Below, piece after piece: positions 50,060-63,440 of a DNA stretch of 64,000 bases. The notes beneath the pieces are model-generated. The model was not told where the DNA came from, searched no databases, and was given only the letters and a program-made list of their open reading frames with translations. Made by a program: the position numbers and the translations under genes. Numbering within the stretch: the first letter of the stretch is position 1; every line of letters begins with the position of its first letter. Source of the DNA: Epiperipatus broadwayi (Eukaryota; Onychophora; Udeonychophora; Euonychophora; Peripatidae); the NCBI GenBank assembly GCA_028023455.1, contig JAQFVV010006215.1:8171230-8235229 (forward strand), written 5' to 3'.

Positions 50060-50190
50060 ACAATGCATATTTATTGATCCATTAAAATATACTACAGTTT
50101 CCCTTATTAAAATATTTAACCTTTTTTTAGAATAAAACTTTCCTATGCTAGGCTTAGATTCTGATATATACGTACACACACATTCAAATA

Positions 50191-53100
50191 ATGGATATTA
50201 AAATAGGAGTCTTTAATGTTAGAGGGTTAAACTCCCCACAAAAAATTGACCTCCTTGCTAAATGGTACGACATTGTTAAACCGCAGATAATGGGCATTAT
50301 CGAAACAAAAATCTACAGTGGCTCACTAATCAACCCTACAGACAAGCTAAATTCCAAGGGCTTTACAGCTTTTTCAAACACATCTGACACTCCATCAGCG
50401 GGTACAGGCATTATCATTGATAAAGCCTGCCCATTTAGTTCTTTCAAAATCCTACATATTGATGCGCACTTGCTGATAATTACACTTACTCATAAAGCCA
50501 TTACCTTAAACATAGCAATTGTTTATATCCCTCCAGGTCCCACTATTATAAATAGAATAATACAAACACTTAACTCCAGGTTCACAAATGCTATGTATCC
50601 GATGATTATTTTGGGAGATTTCAACATGACATATCAGACCTTCACTGGCAAATGGTTACATCAGCTGTCCTTTCCGATGATGAGTGGAAGAGGCTTTCTG
50701 CCGGAGAAGGCCGTGTCATTTAACAATGGTAGACATTCATCACTTATAGATCTGGTTTTCTATTCGCCATCATTGCATAACATGATATGCATTCAATTAA
50801 AGAATTCTCCCCTCTCTGATCATGCAGCTGTTTTAGTGTCACTGGAAATTAATTTTGATAATAGAACAATAATTAATACAGGAAGAACCATCAGAGTTCT
50901 ACTACCATCACGCACACCAGAATATCTTTTTTCAGAAGTATATATATATCTTCACAAGTTGAAGAAAATTACAATGGATCCAGTCCAAGCATGGTGTGCC
51001 TTTACTAGCCTGCTCTCATTTAACATTGATCATCTTACCAGGACAACAACATCCCCAACAAAACTACTAAAGCTTATGGATGAAACCCATAAAAAAATTA
51101 TTGGCACTTCTCAATCAAATCTTGATCGTCCCTGTCTGATTGCTTTAAAGAAGACATATCAAGAGTTAACAAACCAGCTTAAAGAATATATCTCCATTAA
51201 AAAGAAAAGGTTATATTTAAATAAGCCATACATGTATACCAGAAACTTCATTAGATGGGCGCTAGGCCACCCCTCCCAGGTGCGAGTCCCAGCAGCTATT
51301 AAAGTTCAAACTGAAATTGTCTATGGAGATTTTATGTTGGAGCGGCTTTACATATTGTATAGAGAAAAATTCCAGAGGGTATCCTCACCAAGTCTAATGG
51401 CCTTTTCACAAGATAGATCAGAAAATGAATTTAAAATTTCTTTAAAAGATTTCATTAAAAAAATAGAAGCGATGCCAGATTCATGTCATCCTGGCATAGA
51501 TGGAATTCCCAAGTTCGTATACAAACATATTGATAAAATCACTGCACAATATATGCTTAACCTAGTCTCCTACCTCACTAAAGACATCTATAAAATACAG
51601 GGCTTAAATCAAATTATGCTTGTGCCATTCATGAAAAAGAAACAATTAATCTCAAACACCACTAACCTACGTCCAATTTCAATGTGCTCCCTTGGCATAA
51701 AGATAATAGAATCAGTGATAAAAGATAAAATAGAGCCATTCATTTTGCCAAACCTATCAAAAATGCAATTTGCCAAAAAAGAATCCTCAACAGGACAGGC
51801 AGCCTTTCTATTCAAGTCAACTATAGAAACTGTTAGAGATAATAAAAATACAGTCCAGTTGTTATTCAACTGGATATTGAAGCTGCTTTTGACATGATTT
51901 CCATCAGTACTCTTCTTAAAACTCTGCAGAAATACTCAGTTCCAAACGCCTATCTAAACTTGCTTGCTAACTTGCTTTTAAACCGTGAGATTTATGTTTC
52001 CCTAAATGGGAAAACTTCACCACCAATAGTGCCACATCAGTCCATCCCTCAGGGCTCACCTCTCAGTGCCTTATTGTTCACTGCCTATATCAACCCTCTT
52101 ATAAAAATAATAGAAAATGAATTTTCAGGAGTCTACGTGCCTACAATCAATGACAACATCTCATGTATCGCATATATGGATGATATAGCAATATTTCTAT
52201 CATCCCAAAAACAAATTCCCAAACTTCTTAAGATACTTAATAATTTCACAAAAGAATATAAGCTAACATTTAATATGGAGAAATCATGTGCATGGCAGAT
52301 CTTCACCGGTAATAGCATTACTAAAGTTTTCAAAGGTAGACCAAGCGCATTCCTTGGGTTCAATTTTTATTTACGACATTCACCTATGAGATCGCTTCAT
52401 ACAGAAAAATTTGATAGAGAAAGTGGAAAAAACTGTCAATTCACTCTCCAAAGCCTATCTCTCTCTATATACAAAAATGGCCTTGCTTAACATGTTAGTG
52501 ATCACAAAAATCTCTTATTTTACTCCAACAATCATTTATACCAAAGCATTTACAAATAAGATAGACTCCTTATGCAGGAAATTATTCTGGGGAAAAAAGA
52601 TTATCTCAATATCAATAAAACGCCTAAGAAAACCCCTTTCACAAAATGGCCTTGGCCTTCACTCAATACATGTCTTCAGAATACAAAAAACATTGAACAT
52701 AATATCTACATGTGCACAAAAATTCCCATATTTAGAAATTTCTGCCAAGATTACTCCTACAGATAGACCACCTCCTCTCCAAGGATATCTGAACACACTA
52801 CTTACACCATTATTAACAATCCACACTCTTAACTTTAAACCACCACAAGCCAAATATAAATATTGGGAAGTTTATCAACTTCTACATCCAAATCAAGATG
52901 ATGTACAAACACCACTTCATATTAATAATAAACAATTATGTCGCAAATTCAAACTATGGTCACTTGAACCAAAATATTTTGACTTTCTCCTAAAGATAAA
53001 TCTGGACTCGCTTCCTACACAATACTTTTTGAGATATCAAAGAAACTATAAAGATATAGATGATATATGTAATCTTTGCCATAGGGACTCGGAGACACAA

Positions 53101-53412
53101 AACCACCTTTTCTTCTCATGCTCAAGTCTAGAAAACATTCGTGAAATCATTAGCACTTCACTCAAAGATAAAAAAATCAATATGATAACCCTTTTTGACT
53201 CTTTTAAAAGGGGTGTCTTTGCTGAAATAAGAATCTGCACATTTTTACTCTATGCCTTATGGTGTACAAGGTGTAATTTCATATACAATCATAATCCCAG
53301 AAGACATCCAAACACGTTCAGAAATAAGCTGAAAACCATACGTGAAAGAGACAGGAAGATTACAGAACAAACTAAGTACATTGACACCTGGAATATACAA
53401 GAACTTATATAA
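50191..53412 (+). pseudogene. LINE-3 ORF2: APE endonuclease, reverse transcriptase, zinc-binding tail
   Basis: Endonuclease: MDIKIGVFNVRGLNSPQK at the start, GIIETK, LGDFNM (about residue 150), SLIDLVFYSP and LSDHAAV. RT: GIDGIPKFVYK, LRPISMCSLGIKIIES, then QLDIEAAFDMIS with motif A across a one-base frameshift near 51850. IPQGSPLSALLFTAYINPL and CIAYMDDIAIFLSS (catalytic YMDD) follow, and a second frameshift lies near 52410. The last frame (to 53412) has the zinc-binding motif CNLCHRDSETQNHLFFSC (about 53075-53125) known as zf-RVT, and WCTRCNFIYNH. The fold order fits the L1/Tx1 group. With only two shifts it is fairly young. Confidence 0.87.
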
Positions 53413-53733
53413 AAGCACACAAAAAAAACTATATTTAACATGGATCCTTGTGCCAGTTCTAAAGTCAACTGACACAAACTAGACGCATTCCTGCTTTAGT
53501 TTAATTGAAGTATATCTAATTGAATATAATCGTATGATTGAGTGAATATCATTGACTTTATTGAACTGTTTTTTTTTTTCTCTTAGATACTTCTAGTTTG
53601 ATAAAGCATACAGGTACTGATCAAATCATTGTACATATGCAGTTTTGTGAAAACAATTTATATATAAGAAATATGTTGTCAAATGTAACTTGTGTAACCT
53701 TTTAGAACACTAATAAAGTTTATCCTTTGAAAC

Positions 53734-54531
<798 letters not shown>

Positions 54532-55299
54532 TGATGATGATGATGATGATGATGATAATAATAATTAAAAAAGTCATTCACAAAGAAGTTAATAAATTGC
54601 TCAAATATAAAAAAAAATATTCAAATCTAATATTACAGTTAACAAAAGCAATGTACATATATTTAAGGAAAACACTTATAACAATAACCTAGCATATTTT
54701 AAAGTATATAAAAGTATATTAACTTGATGCATTGAGACTTGATGTCAGGACATTATAATTTTAAAGATATAGAGGTAAGACTTTTAAATTCACATTTTAA
54801 CTGTAGGCACTTACTACACAAAGATCAGGTATCATTTCGTTTACTAATGATTCACTATATAGTTAATTATTTCCTGTTTGCATGACTAACCACCTTATGA
54901 ATAATTTCTTTCTATAAACCTTTGAAAGGAATCAATAGACATAACATCAAGTGCATCCAGCTGAGACAAAACAACTATCTTTTAAAATATCTGTATATGA
55001 TAGATAATTGTCAAATTAGTAATTATTTTATACAGTGTTTCCCAACCTGTGGTGCGCGTACCACTGGTGGTACGCGAGTTGCTGGTTGGTGGTACATGAA
55101 AAATAATCAATAATGGCGGACATAAAAAAAATTAAATCATTTTCATAAAAATTATTTTAATTAATAATATTATACAGTAAGGTTGTTAATATGTACAGTC
55201 GATAACGATCTTTAATGTTAATGATAAAATTGAAAGTATGATTAAGAAATTAGATTTTTGGAAACTAATATATATATAAGTATCGAGGAAGTATTCGAA

Positions 55300-55780
55300 A
55301 CTCTACCTATTTTTTTGTTTGAAAATAAGGTTAGTCTGTCTCAAGATATATGAGAAAATATAATAGCACATTTAACAGGATTAAAATTGTCTTTCATGGA
55401 ATATTTTCCAAAACCCGAAAACACAAATGATAATTGGATTTCAAACCCTTTCTATGCAGAAAATTTAGAAAAAGCTACATCATTATCAATAAAGGATAAA
55501 TAAAATTTAATAGAATTATCATGTGACAGTACTTTACAAGTATAATTCAAACGACACAATCTAATTAATTTTTGGTTAAACATTAAGGAATATGAACAAT
55601 CAGAAAGCTCTTAAATAATTATTACCATTTACTAGTACGAAATTAGTAGGAAGAGCTTTTTCTTCATATATTTTTAAAAAAAAAAAAGTATCGAAACAGA
55701 TTAAACGCAGCTGTAGACTTAAGGGTATACCTCGCATCTTTTGAACCAAATTTCAAAAAATTATGTTGTTCGAAACAAGC
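55300..55780 (+). pseudogene. hAT transposase C-terminal remnant
   Basis: Broken frames read FMEYFPKPENTNDNWISNPF, NLIELSCDSTLQV, NLINFWLNIKEYEQ and, after further shifts, LPFTSTKLVGRAFSS-like and NRLNAAVDLR-like pieces ending in SFEPNFKKL. These match, in order, the end of FAM200/ZBED5-type hAT transposases (LxELxSDxTLKxxF, FWxxxxxEYP, LCExxFS, NRLNVExDLR). Many stops. Confidence 0.7.
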
Positions 55781-55914
55781 ACAAAGATCTTATTAAATTT
55801 ATTTTATAAAAATATTTGATTATGATAAGAAAATATATTAATTGGTTTTTTATAATTTTATGTTTTTATTAAAACCATTTATTAGTAAACGAAATATGAC
55901 AAAATAATAGATAA

Positions 55915-56315
55915 ATAATGAGTCGGATCAAGGCAATTCAATCTAAATTATTTAATTTGAAAGAATGTATCAGAAAAGGATCATACCCAGAAATTAGACT
56001 CTCATTAATTCTTGATCATCTATTGTGGATTACTAGATGTAAGCTAGTATTTAATCATCAAAATTTTAATCCTATTAACTTCATGCTGAACAATATAAAG
56101 AAAACAAGAACAAGAGATAGCCCCTGAGGTTATTTTTACCATGACTTGGGACATGCTGGATTTATCCTCTCCATGTCCCAACCAATAGCAAGATGCTCCG
56201 AAAAAGAGAAAACAGACTCAAATTCGGGAAAACCAAAAGGAAGGAATGAGAAAACACTTTGAACAAAATATGTACCAAATAACCTTTAATGTAATAATGT
56301 AATCTTTAATAAATT
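55915..56315 (+). mobile_element. LINE 3' fragment nested in hAT (copy 1)
   Basis: Coding trace SRIKAIQSKLFNLKECIRKG followed by ITRCKLVFNHQNFNPINFM, resembling the C-terminus of LINE-3 ORF2 (ALWCTRCNFIYNHNPRRHP). It then runs through a 3' region that ends TAATAAATTATTTTGGAAA. The same sequence, longer, lies at 60486-61262 on the other strand. Confidence 0.75.
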
Positions 56316-56999
56316 ATTTTGGAAAAAAATATGAAACTTTGAACAAACACATACATATAAATATGTTACAGTGAGTTTATAATCTGGCGTGATGTTTAGG
56401 CATGTTTCAATGTAATTTGTGTCATTATAAGATATGAATATGTACATGGTCACCCTATAATATTTATAATGCAAATAAAATAACACACTCGCAATAACAA
56501 ATTTTACGAAATACAATCATTTTTACGAAGTGGTACAATTTAGCATGATGTATTACCAAGTGGTACGCGAGCCAAAAAAGGTTGGGAAACGCTGCTATAG
56601 TTTATAACTTCTTTTGTTTTATTTTTTGTATATTTAGTTCATTATTGAATTGCATAGGTTGTGTTATGTGATCATACTATGGTGGGCCCAGAACAATGAT
56701 AGTATTCAGACAGGTAATAGTAGAATCACATATCCAACATATTACTTTACATATGTCATTATTATTAGTATTATTATCATTTTATTGAATTTTGTTATAA
56801 AATTTGAACATATATATATATATATTGTCAATAAAAATATTATTGTTCAAAGTTAGAAAATCTTGTTTCCCTGGTCTCAAATCTATCAAATATCATTCAT
56901 ATTTCACTCACCAAACTATCTACAGTACATACCCACACATCTTTTATATATTTATGATATTTAGGCATATGAACCTAACAGTAGAATTACTTAATTGCA

Positions 57000-57560
57000 G
57001 CCATTAGAAAACTATATAGAGGTTGTATTATTGGCATCCTATTTAAATGCATGCTTGAGGAGAGTTAAAGGCAGAATTCTTCACTGAGTTAGAACTCTGA
57101 GGTGCAACAGGACCTAAAAGAAAAGTGGGATCTGGATGTACCAACTTAGATTATGTCTGAACCAGGTTATCAAATAGAGCTAGCTAAAGTAATGAGGCAC
57201 AATCATTGGTTTGCTATTACATTGATCATTTTCCGTATCCCCTTTCAACATTAATTCATTACATTGCTGTTGCATTTTTAGTGCTATGAGTGTATGTCTC
57301 ATAACCCTATACACCCAGTCCATTACAATATGGTTTGGATGAAGATCTCTCAGCCCTATATAGCTATTTGAAATAGATAGATGGATTTGAAGATATTTAA
57401 GTGTTTGGAAATATCAGATTTTCTACTCAATGGTTAACTCTTAGATAAATTCTGGCCTTAGGTTGGTATTTTTAGATCTAGTGTCTGAAACTATCCTAGC
57501 ACCTCACCGAGAAGTGCCAAAGCATGAAACCATTGGTCTGGGTTCGGGTCTGGTTTTTGA
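57000..57560. other. Unclassified GC-richer patch
   Basis: Markedly less AT-rich than its surroundings (for example CCTCACCGAGAAGTGCCAAA at about 57502). No coding motif, terminal repeat or second copy in the window was recognised. Confidence 0.3.
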
Positions 57561-57718
57561 TAGAGATATTTTAAATGCTTTCTCTTGCTAAGCATTTATC
57601 ACAAAGCTTGTGAGCAATTAGCAAAGCTCTTTGTTTATTAATTAATTTTATTTTGAAAACATAAATAAATATGTAACTATATTTTAGTTTCATTTATCTA
57701 AAAGGAATTAAATATTAC

Positions 57719-57801
57719 CTTATCTTATTAATAGCAAAGTTATTTTCACTATTTCCACTTTCAATTGTGTAAGCGATTTCTCTTTCACCTTCTATGGTGG
57801 C
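57719..57801 (-). CDS. Cadherin-like gene, exon C
   Basis: An 83-bp exon encoding about 27 residues (ATIEGEREIAYTIESGNSEN then NFAINKI), the middle of an EC repeat where sequences such as GRIxYSIxSGN..FxI are usual. It starts in phase 0 after exon B and leaves two bases (AG) that exon D completes to AGT. Acceptor TATTTTTAG, donor AG|GTAATA. The exon is short and lies alone between transposon remnants, but both splice sites, the phase and the match to the EC consensus agree. The intron that follows is about 25 kb. Confidence 0.82.
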
Positions 57802-58029
57802 CTAAAAATACAAAACAAGTTGTCATCAAAAGTTATATTTATTAATTAAAAATAAAAATTTCTATTAGTAATGCTTAACAAGTAATTAATAAATAATGAA
57901 TTCTTATAACTTTAATTTATCTACTTAAATCTTATGTAAGAGCAAATTTCTGAAGAAAGAACATTAGACAATGATCAGCATAGAATTCAATGCAAGAAAA
58001 GGTAAAAAAATAGACATAAGAGAAATAAT

Positions 58030-58220
58030 CAATGGAGCAATGTCTGCTGTTAGTAAGATTATACAAAACAGATTGAAATACTATGAACATGTACAATGAT
58101 GAACAAAATTACTGAAAATGATAACAAAATGAGAGAAAAAGGTTAGAGGAAGACTAAAATATAACAACAAAGTTAAAAATATAAATGACACAAATAAAAA
58201 TGATAAATGGAGAACATTAT
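58030..58220 (+). pseudogene. Possible LINE RT C-terminal trace
   Basis: Broken frame reading NRLKYYEHV then VRGRLKYNNKVKNINDTN resembles the RLRWFGHV ... GRRxRGRPRxRW pattern near the C-terminus of many LINE reverse transcriptases. Weak. Confidence 0.3.
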
Positions 58221-60485
58221 CCAAAAAGTAATATGAATATGGTGGAGTTTTCTATTTTTCAATTGGAAATTATGTTCATTTTTTTTGTTTTTATCAGTGC
58301 ATCTCTCCTATTGCATTCACTGTATGATTAACTATACAGTAATATATAAACTCAAACCACTCTCCTCACTACCCATGAATTTCATATCAATCTCATCTCT
58401 ACCAGATAAGAAAGAGATATCCAACATTTGTTTTTGCATGCTCACATTGACAGTTCAATATTTTTCCATTCCACAACTTTCATGCAACTTGTTATTTTTT
58501 TGAACATCTTCAGAAGAGTGAATAATCATTGCAATGGAGAGATATTTTCATGTTTTTTTTTAAATTTCTATCAGTGTATTGCTTATCTCAAATCTATCAC
58601 ATTGCATCCATTCATCAATACAGAAAGTCGTACACAATTTAAAAACTATCAGCAAATTTAAGGAAGAAAAAAATCAAATTTTATCTTGGAGAGTCATCAG
58701 CTTAAAAATACTGAATCAATTTAAATATGTTGTTCAATCTTTAGGAAGAAATACATATCTGAATATTGAGATATTATTATCACATTTAACAAGTAAAAAG
58801 ATATAGTATTATATCATAGTAAATCATGTGTATGTAGAGTTATTATTCAGTCACATATATCACATGAAGTAAATAAATGTATTTTCTGCCAACACTAAAA
58901 AAAAACAAATCACTGGAAAATTTTTACTTGAGAATGCATCACAATATACTATGATAATAAAATCATAAGACCAAACCAAACACTATATTTTTTCACTTTC
59001 TGGATATCAGAAATGTACTATTGTAAGAACTCTTTTTTATTGGTTTGAACATGTAAAGTTAGTAAATAGTAATCTACTTTCTAAAAATATTTCTATGATG
59101 AACTTGAAAGTGGTTTTCATGGAAAAGATATATCTGCATTATGTTATAAAGATAATCTCAAAAAGCTTATAAAAAAAATCAATACTGATTTGCTTTTTGA
59201 GTAAAATATGATTCATGATAAAATATATACTATTGACAAGACAATGAGTTTTTCAGAAAGAAAGTCTGCTGCAGAAGAGTTAAAAATAAGAAATCAAACG
59301 AATAGATTAATAGATTATCTTGTGAGAGATATAAAAACATTTGTGGTTTACAGATGGGTTTGTACAATTACAAACAAACTTCAGTTTTAATTTTATGTTG
59401 AGTCTTTTTTGCTTACCGTAGCCTAATTGATCTGATTTAAGCATATATTTAATGGCCCAAGCTATCAATAACTAATAAATTATAAATACATAAATTCATT
59501 TAATAAAAAAACAACTATAATTTATAATACTGATAAAAGTGTTCCTTATTTTATGATATAGTATCAATCCTCAGAATCCATTAACATTTATAATGTACAT
59601 TAAAAAAAAAAAACTGATATTAAAATAAATTGTGGTAAGCAAAACAAATAACATTTTATTATCTTCAAATAATACTTTAAAATACGGCATGAAAGCAGTA
59701 GTATCTTTATTAAACAATCAGAAAACATTCAAATGTTTTAATAACCTTAAACTGAAAAAAGCTATATTCATCAAAATACAAATATATATATACAAAACTG
59801 ATGGGCAAAATAAAATGACTGATATTATGTAATATTATAATTGCAATTATAAAATAAAATGCTAAAAAATATAAAATATTGCATCAAAAAAAATAAGGAA
59901 AAAAAAGTAAAACACTTCAAAAGAAAGAAAAAAAATTAATGTGAGAACTGATCAATTAAATAAATAAGAATTGATGCATTATAACATTATGCACAACCAA
60001 AAACCAGTTAAGTCAACAATAAAATGTGAAAATGTAAACAGCATAGAAAATAGATATCATGTGCAAAGAGAACAAACAATATATTGTTGACAGTAATTTT
60101 TTATACCAACAATAAATAAAAACATGCATACAGATAAGAAGAGAAGATAATAATGAATGATTAAAAATATCATATGATCAAAATCCACCAAAAATAGAAT
60201 GATAAATATTTATTATGTTTTCTAGGTAAACACAGTACTGTACTTTCAATGGGCTTTTTTGATGAAAGCAGTTCTATGAATTGACCCACATATGTGTATA
60301 AATTTGAAGATTTCCTTTTGGCCTACTCTAAGTCAACAAAAATATTATAGGCAGAGTGAGAAAATTGAAGAACATACTAAATAAAAAATTCTGACTGTAA
60401 GAAAAAATAGGTTATATTAATTATTAATGCATATATATATATATATACGTATTTGCAAATACAAAGTTCTTTTTTTTTTTGTTAG

Positions 60486-61262
60486 TTTCCAAAATAATTT
60501 ATTAAAGATTACATTATTACATTAGAGGTTATTTGGTACATATTTTGTTCAAAGAGTTTTCTCATTCCTTCATTTGGTTTTCCCGAATTTGAGTCAATTA
60601 CTCTTCTGTTTTCTCCTTTTTGGAGCATCCTGCTATTGGTTGGGCCATGGAGAGGATAAATCCAGCATGTCCCAAGTCATGGCAAAAATAACCTCAGGGG
60701 TTATCAGGCTATCTCTTGTTCTTATTTTCTTTAGATTGTTCTGCATAAAGTTAATAGTATTAAAATTTTGATGATTAAATACTAGCTTACATCTAGTTAA
60801 TCCACAATAGATGATCAAGGATTAATGAGTCTAATTTCTGGGTATGATCCTTTTTTGATACATTCTTTCAAATTAAATAATTTAGATTGATTTGCCTTGA
60901 TCTGACTCATTAGTATATTTTCAAGTTACATTAGCTGATTACATCTGAATCTGAACTGGTTGATGGTTTCATCTTCTTTTTTGCAAATCAGGTTGAGTCA
61001 ATTTTTGAGTACTCTCTTTTATTAACTAAAAATTCATTAGTAGGTAATGCATTTACATTGATTTTGATTAAATAATCCAGATATTTGGACTCTAAGCTCC
61101 ATCTTTTGAATTTCCTTATTAATTTATCATTTGCGATGGTTAAACTTGAGAAATGGTCTTTTAACCCGGTGTGCTTTATACTAAAGGCCTGCCAGTATGC
61201 TAATTTGTTTTGAAATGTGTCTTTATTGATTGCTATGCATTTCATAAGCTTGTTTTGTTTTG
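60486..61262 (-). mobile_element. LINE 3' fragment (copy 2), L1/Tx1-like
   Basis: On the minus strand: KLAYWQAFSIKHTG, then LIRKFKRWSLESKYLDYLIK, a degenerate zinc motif (CKKEDETINQF), KECIKKGSYPEIRL and TRCKLVFNHQNFNTINFM. These align by eye with LINE-3 ORF2 residues such as KFKLWSLEPKYFDFLLKINL. The 3' end AATAAATTATTTTGGAAACT is followed by a short A tail (60469-60480). It is 5'-truncated at about 61262 and inactive. It belongs to a family related to, but distinct from, LINE-3. Confidence 0.8.
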
Positions 61263-61827
61263 ATTAAAACTATATATTTTTAAAAAAAAAATCTTAATCA
61301 AATTCAAGTAACAATAGAGAAAAGATAGAGTAGCCCAATGTTTTTCCAGGTATTTCATAAATCAAACTAATTTTTAAATCATAAACACAAAATTTCCACA
61401 TCAAATAACTATAAATAATCAACTTTCATTAATGAAAATATTTAAATAAATGAACAAAACATAAAAGTTCATTTTTAAGAATCAATTTTAGATAAAATAA
61501 ATCAATATATTTGGCATTTATTAATAACAATGACAATAATATAATAACAAATAGCACATTGTGATGTTTTTTTAAAATAATGGTGCTTATAAAACATTTG
61601 GAAATTGCTTTACATTATATTTTTTTTGTAATTTGTATCTTATTATATAGTAGTTTAATACATTATAGTATATAGCAATAGATTTTAAAATAATACTTTT
61701 TTGTCAGGATAACTAAACTTGTCTTCAAATAAAAAACTATTATTTAATATTAAAATATATCTAGGAAATAAAGTATGTTTAAAAAATTAAAAAGATAATT
61801 AACATTTCAAATATTAAATATGCTTAC

Positions 61828-61957
61828 AATAACTTGAACTAAATAACCCAACTTTTGTTCAGGAAAAGTAATATTATAAAATGATTTTTCAAATTGTAGT
61901 TTTGCTGGTAGAGGACACTTGTCAGCCAAAAGTATTTTAACTGCTACAGTATTTGAT
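61828..61957 (-). CDS. Cadherin-like gene, exon B
   Basis: A 130-bp exon that joins exon A in frame (AG|A codon) and ends in phase 0. It encodes the last strand of one EC repeat (NTVAVKILLADKCPLP) and the first strand of the next (FEKSFYNITFPEQKLGYLVQVI). The segment LADKCPLP stands where the calcium-linker motif DxNDNxP is expected, so this linker has lost most of its acidic ligands. The glutamate in FPEQ matches the conserved PE(N/G) glutamate near the start of an EC repeat. Acceptor TTTATCTTTAG, donor ATT|GTAAGC. The phase match and the continuity of the EC fold support the join. Confidence 0.87.
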
Positions 61958-63237
61958 CTAAAGATAAATAAATAAAAAGTAGCTATAAAAATAATAAAAA
62001 AAGACTTTATAAAAAAAGCAATATCTTCTATTAACATTGGTTTTTCTCGTACCATATGAATGAATTTGTAATATCAATATATATATATATATAAAACTGG
62101 TATTAAATTTTTAGTAAATTATTAATTAATTGGAAAGCACACATAATAATTCTGATATAATTCAATTAATTAAACAGTTAAACAATTAAAGTTCTTAGGT
62201 AAACAAATTTCTTCTAGAAAGTTCTTTAAAATGGCAGTCTCTTGAATGATAAAATTATGTCTCTATCGGGATTATTTTAAGCTTATTTTTAAGAAGGAGT
62301 AGTTAATCTTAACTTACTGGTTAGCTTAGCGAGTTCACAAAGATTGTAGATTACTATGCATAGTTTTTTTTTGTGGGAGAATGAGCTCAGCCATCAGTTA
62401 TAAGTTGATCTTGGACTATCCTACTGGTTGGTCACGAAAGCTTTTCTGGTGTCAGACTTCAGGAGCGATGTCAGCAAAAGCCCTGGTCCACTCCAACATG
62501 CAGAATTGTTTCAGCGTAGAGTGGTCCTGGATATATTTTTGTTATCCAGGACCAACCATAGGAAAAACAGACAAAACAAGACACTGATCAAACTGGTCTC
62601 TTCCTTTTTATACTCGAGGTCCAGTTTTCAGATTTCTGCGCATACCTTTTGTTTTTGTCAAAAATACACGTTAATAATCCTGTGCATTCTTTTATATTTT
62701 TCAGTTAAAAAGTCTTTATTTTTTTAGCATAATTCTGCCATCTTTAATTAGCTAAAAAGATTTTTCTTTTAGCTTATCTGGATTAGTAATTTGTGTGTCT
62801 TTTGTTCTTTCCAATTTTTACTTTTATTTTTAATTAGATAAAAAAAAAATATGGACGAAAAATTTAACTTTCATTGTACATTTTAAAAAAATAAATTATA
62901 CAAACTAAAAAAAAATTTAATTGCGACTTTTTAATAAGATCGCTAAATTTACTTTTTCCTAGCTTTTACCAAATGCCAATATATTTGTACCATATATAAA
63001 TAAACGGTACAATATATATACACACATAATATGATATTTCAACTATCCTGCAGCCTTCCTCAGAGCCACTTCTATTTCAATTTATATTCACAATTGAATT
63101 ATTACTATTATTCATTGCAAGAATCAATAATTCAATAATATATGTATTTTCAGGGTTAATCTATCATTAAAAATCATTCAGACAAAATTAAAAGTTGTTA
63201 CAAAATGAAAATTGAGCTAATTAATTAAAAGACTTAC
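61958..63237 (-). other. Cadherin intron A-B, 1.3 kb
   Basis: Bounded by exons A and B. Bases 62300-62680 are GC-richer and contain a small hairpin (GGTCCTGGATA 62523-62533 against TATCCAGGACC 62543-62553), probably an old repeat. The rest is AT-rich. Confidence 0.65.
63036..63063 (-). other. Hammerhead-like hairpin motif, family B-like
   Basis: Minus strand CTGAGGAA, helix GGCT/AGTT around GCAGGAT, then GAAAT. Closely related to the motif in the palindrome at 7.4-8.3 kb. Confidence 0.4.
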
Positions 63238-63440
63238 CTATTTTGTTCCATCTGGTTAGAATGATCAGTAGCTACCAGCATTAATGGATAGTAACCATTT
63301 GGATAGTCACAAGGATCAAAAGAATTGATCTTACTTATGCTTCCAGAATCATTTATTGCAAAATGAGATATAGAACTGATGTTTATAATGCTATAAGTGA
63401 TCTTTCCATTTTCATCCATATCCACATCAGTTGCTTTAAC
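63238..63440 (-). CDS. Cadherin-like gene, exon A (5'-most in window)
   Basis: This exon encodes about 67 residues of an extracellular cadherin (EC) repeat, part of a calcium-dependent adhesion protein. It begins VKATDVDMDENGKITYSI, with the DxD-type calcium site typical of an EC repeat, and ends in VATDHSNQMEQN. The acceptor follows CTTCTTTAAG and the donor is AG|GTAAGT. It starts in phase 0 and ends with two bases of a codon, which exon B completes. It contains a cysteine (DPCDYPNG) that may pair with the cysteine of exon B. The upstream part of the gene, including any signal peptide, is beyond 64000. The cadherin assignment is firm; the subfamily (Fat/Dachsous, protocadherin-15/Cad99C, other) cannot be told from this piece. 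Confidence 0.88.

Larger units (their letters stand above)
48382..53733 (+). mobile_element. LINE-3: L1/Tx1-like non-LTR retrotransposon, near full length
   Basis: About 5.35 kb on the plus strand: 5' untranslated region (48382-48569, with CCAGAGGTCGCCTCTAGCTT, GC-rich), ORF1 with zinc knuckles, ORF2 with APE endonuclease, RT and a C-terminal zinc-binding region. A 3' untranslated part follows, with AATAAA at 53712-53717. It is flanked by TAA tracts on both sides. Base composition and codon use are less AT-biased than in LINE-1 and LINE-2. Confidence 0.87.
55033..56594 (+). mobile_element. Second hAT element, with nested LINE fragment
   Basis: The left end CAGTGTTTCCCAACC and the right end GGTTGGGAAACGCTG are inverted repeats. 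GTGCGCGTACCAC (left) and GTGGTACGCGAGCC (right) continue the symmetry. Between them lie a dead hAT transposase C-terminus and a LINE 3' piece. A clear 8-bp target duplication could not be recognised. Confidence 0.8.
57802..61827 (-). other. Cadherin intron B-C, 4 kb
   Basis: Bounded by exons B and C. Contains a possible RT trace at 58030-58220 and the LINE copy at 60486-61262. Bases 58300-60485 otherwise hold AT-rich sequence with short frames lacking clear homology; one (58700-58806) includes FKYVVQSLGRNTYLNIEI, reminiscent of a LINE RT segment. Confidence 0.65.

Noticed and set aside
55025-56602. An 8-bp target duplication for the second hAT
   Set aside because: Flanking octamers ATTTTATA and CTATAGTT do not match; shifting the element ends by a base or two did not help.
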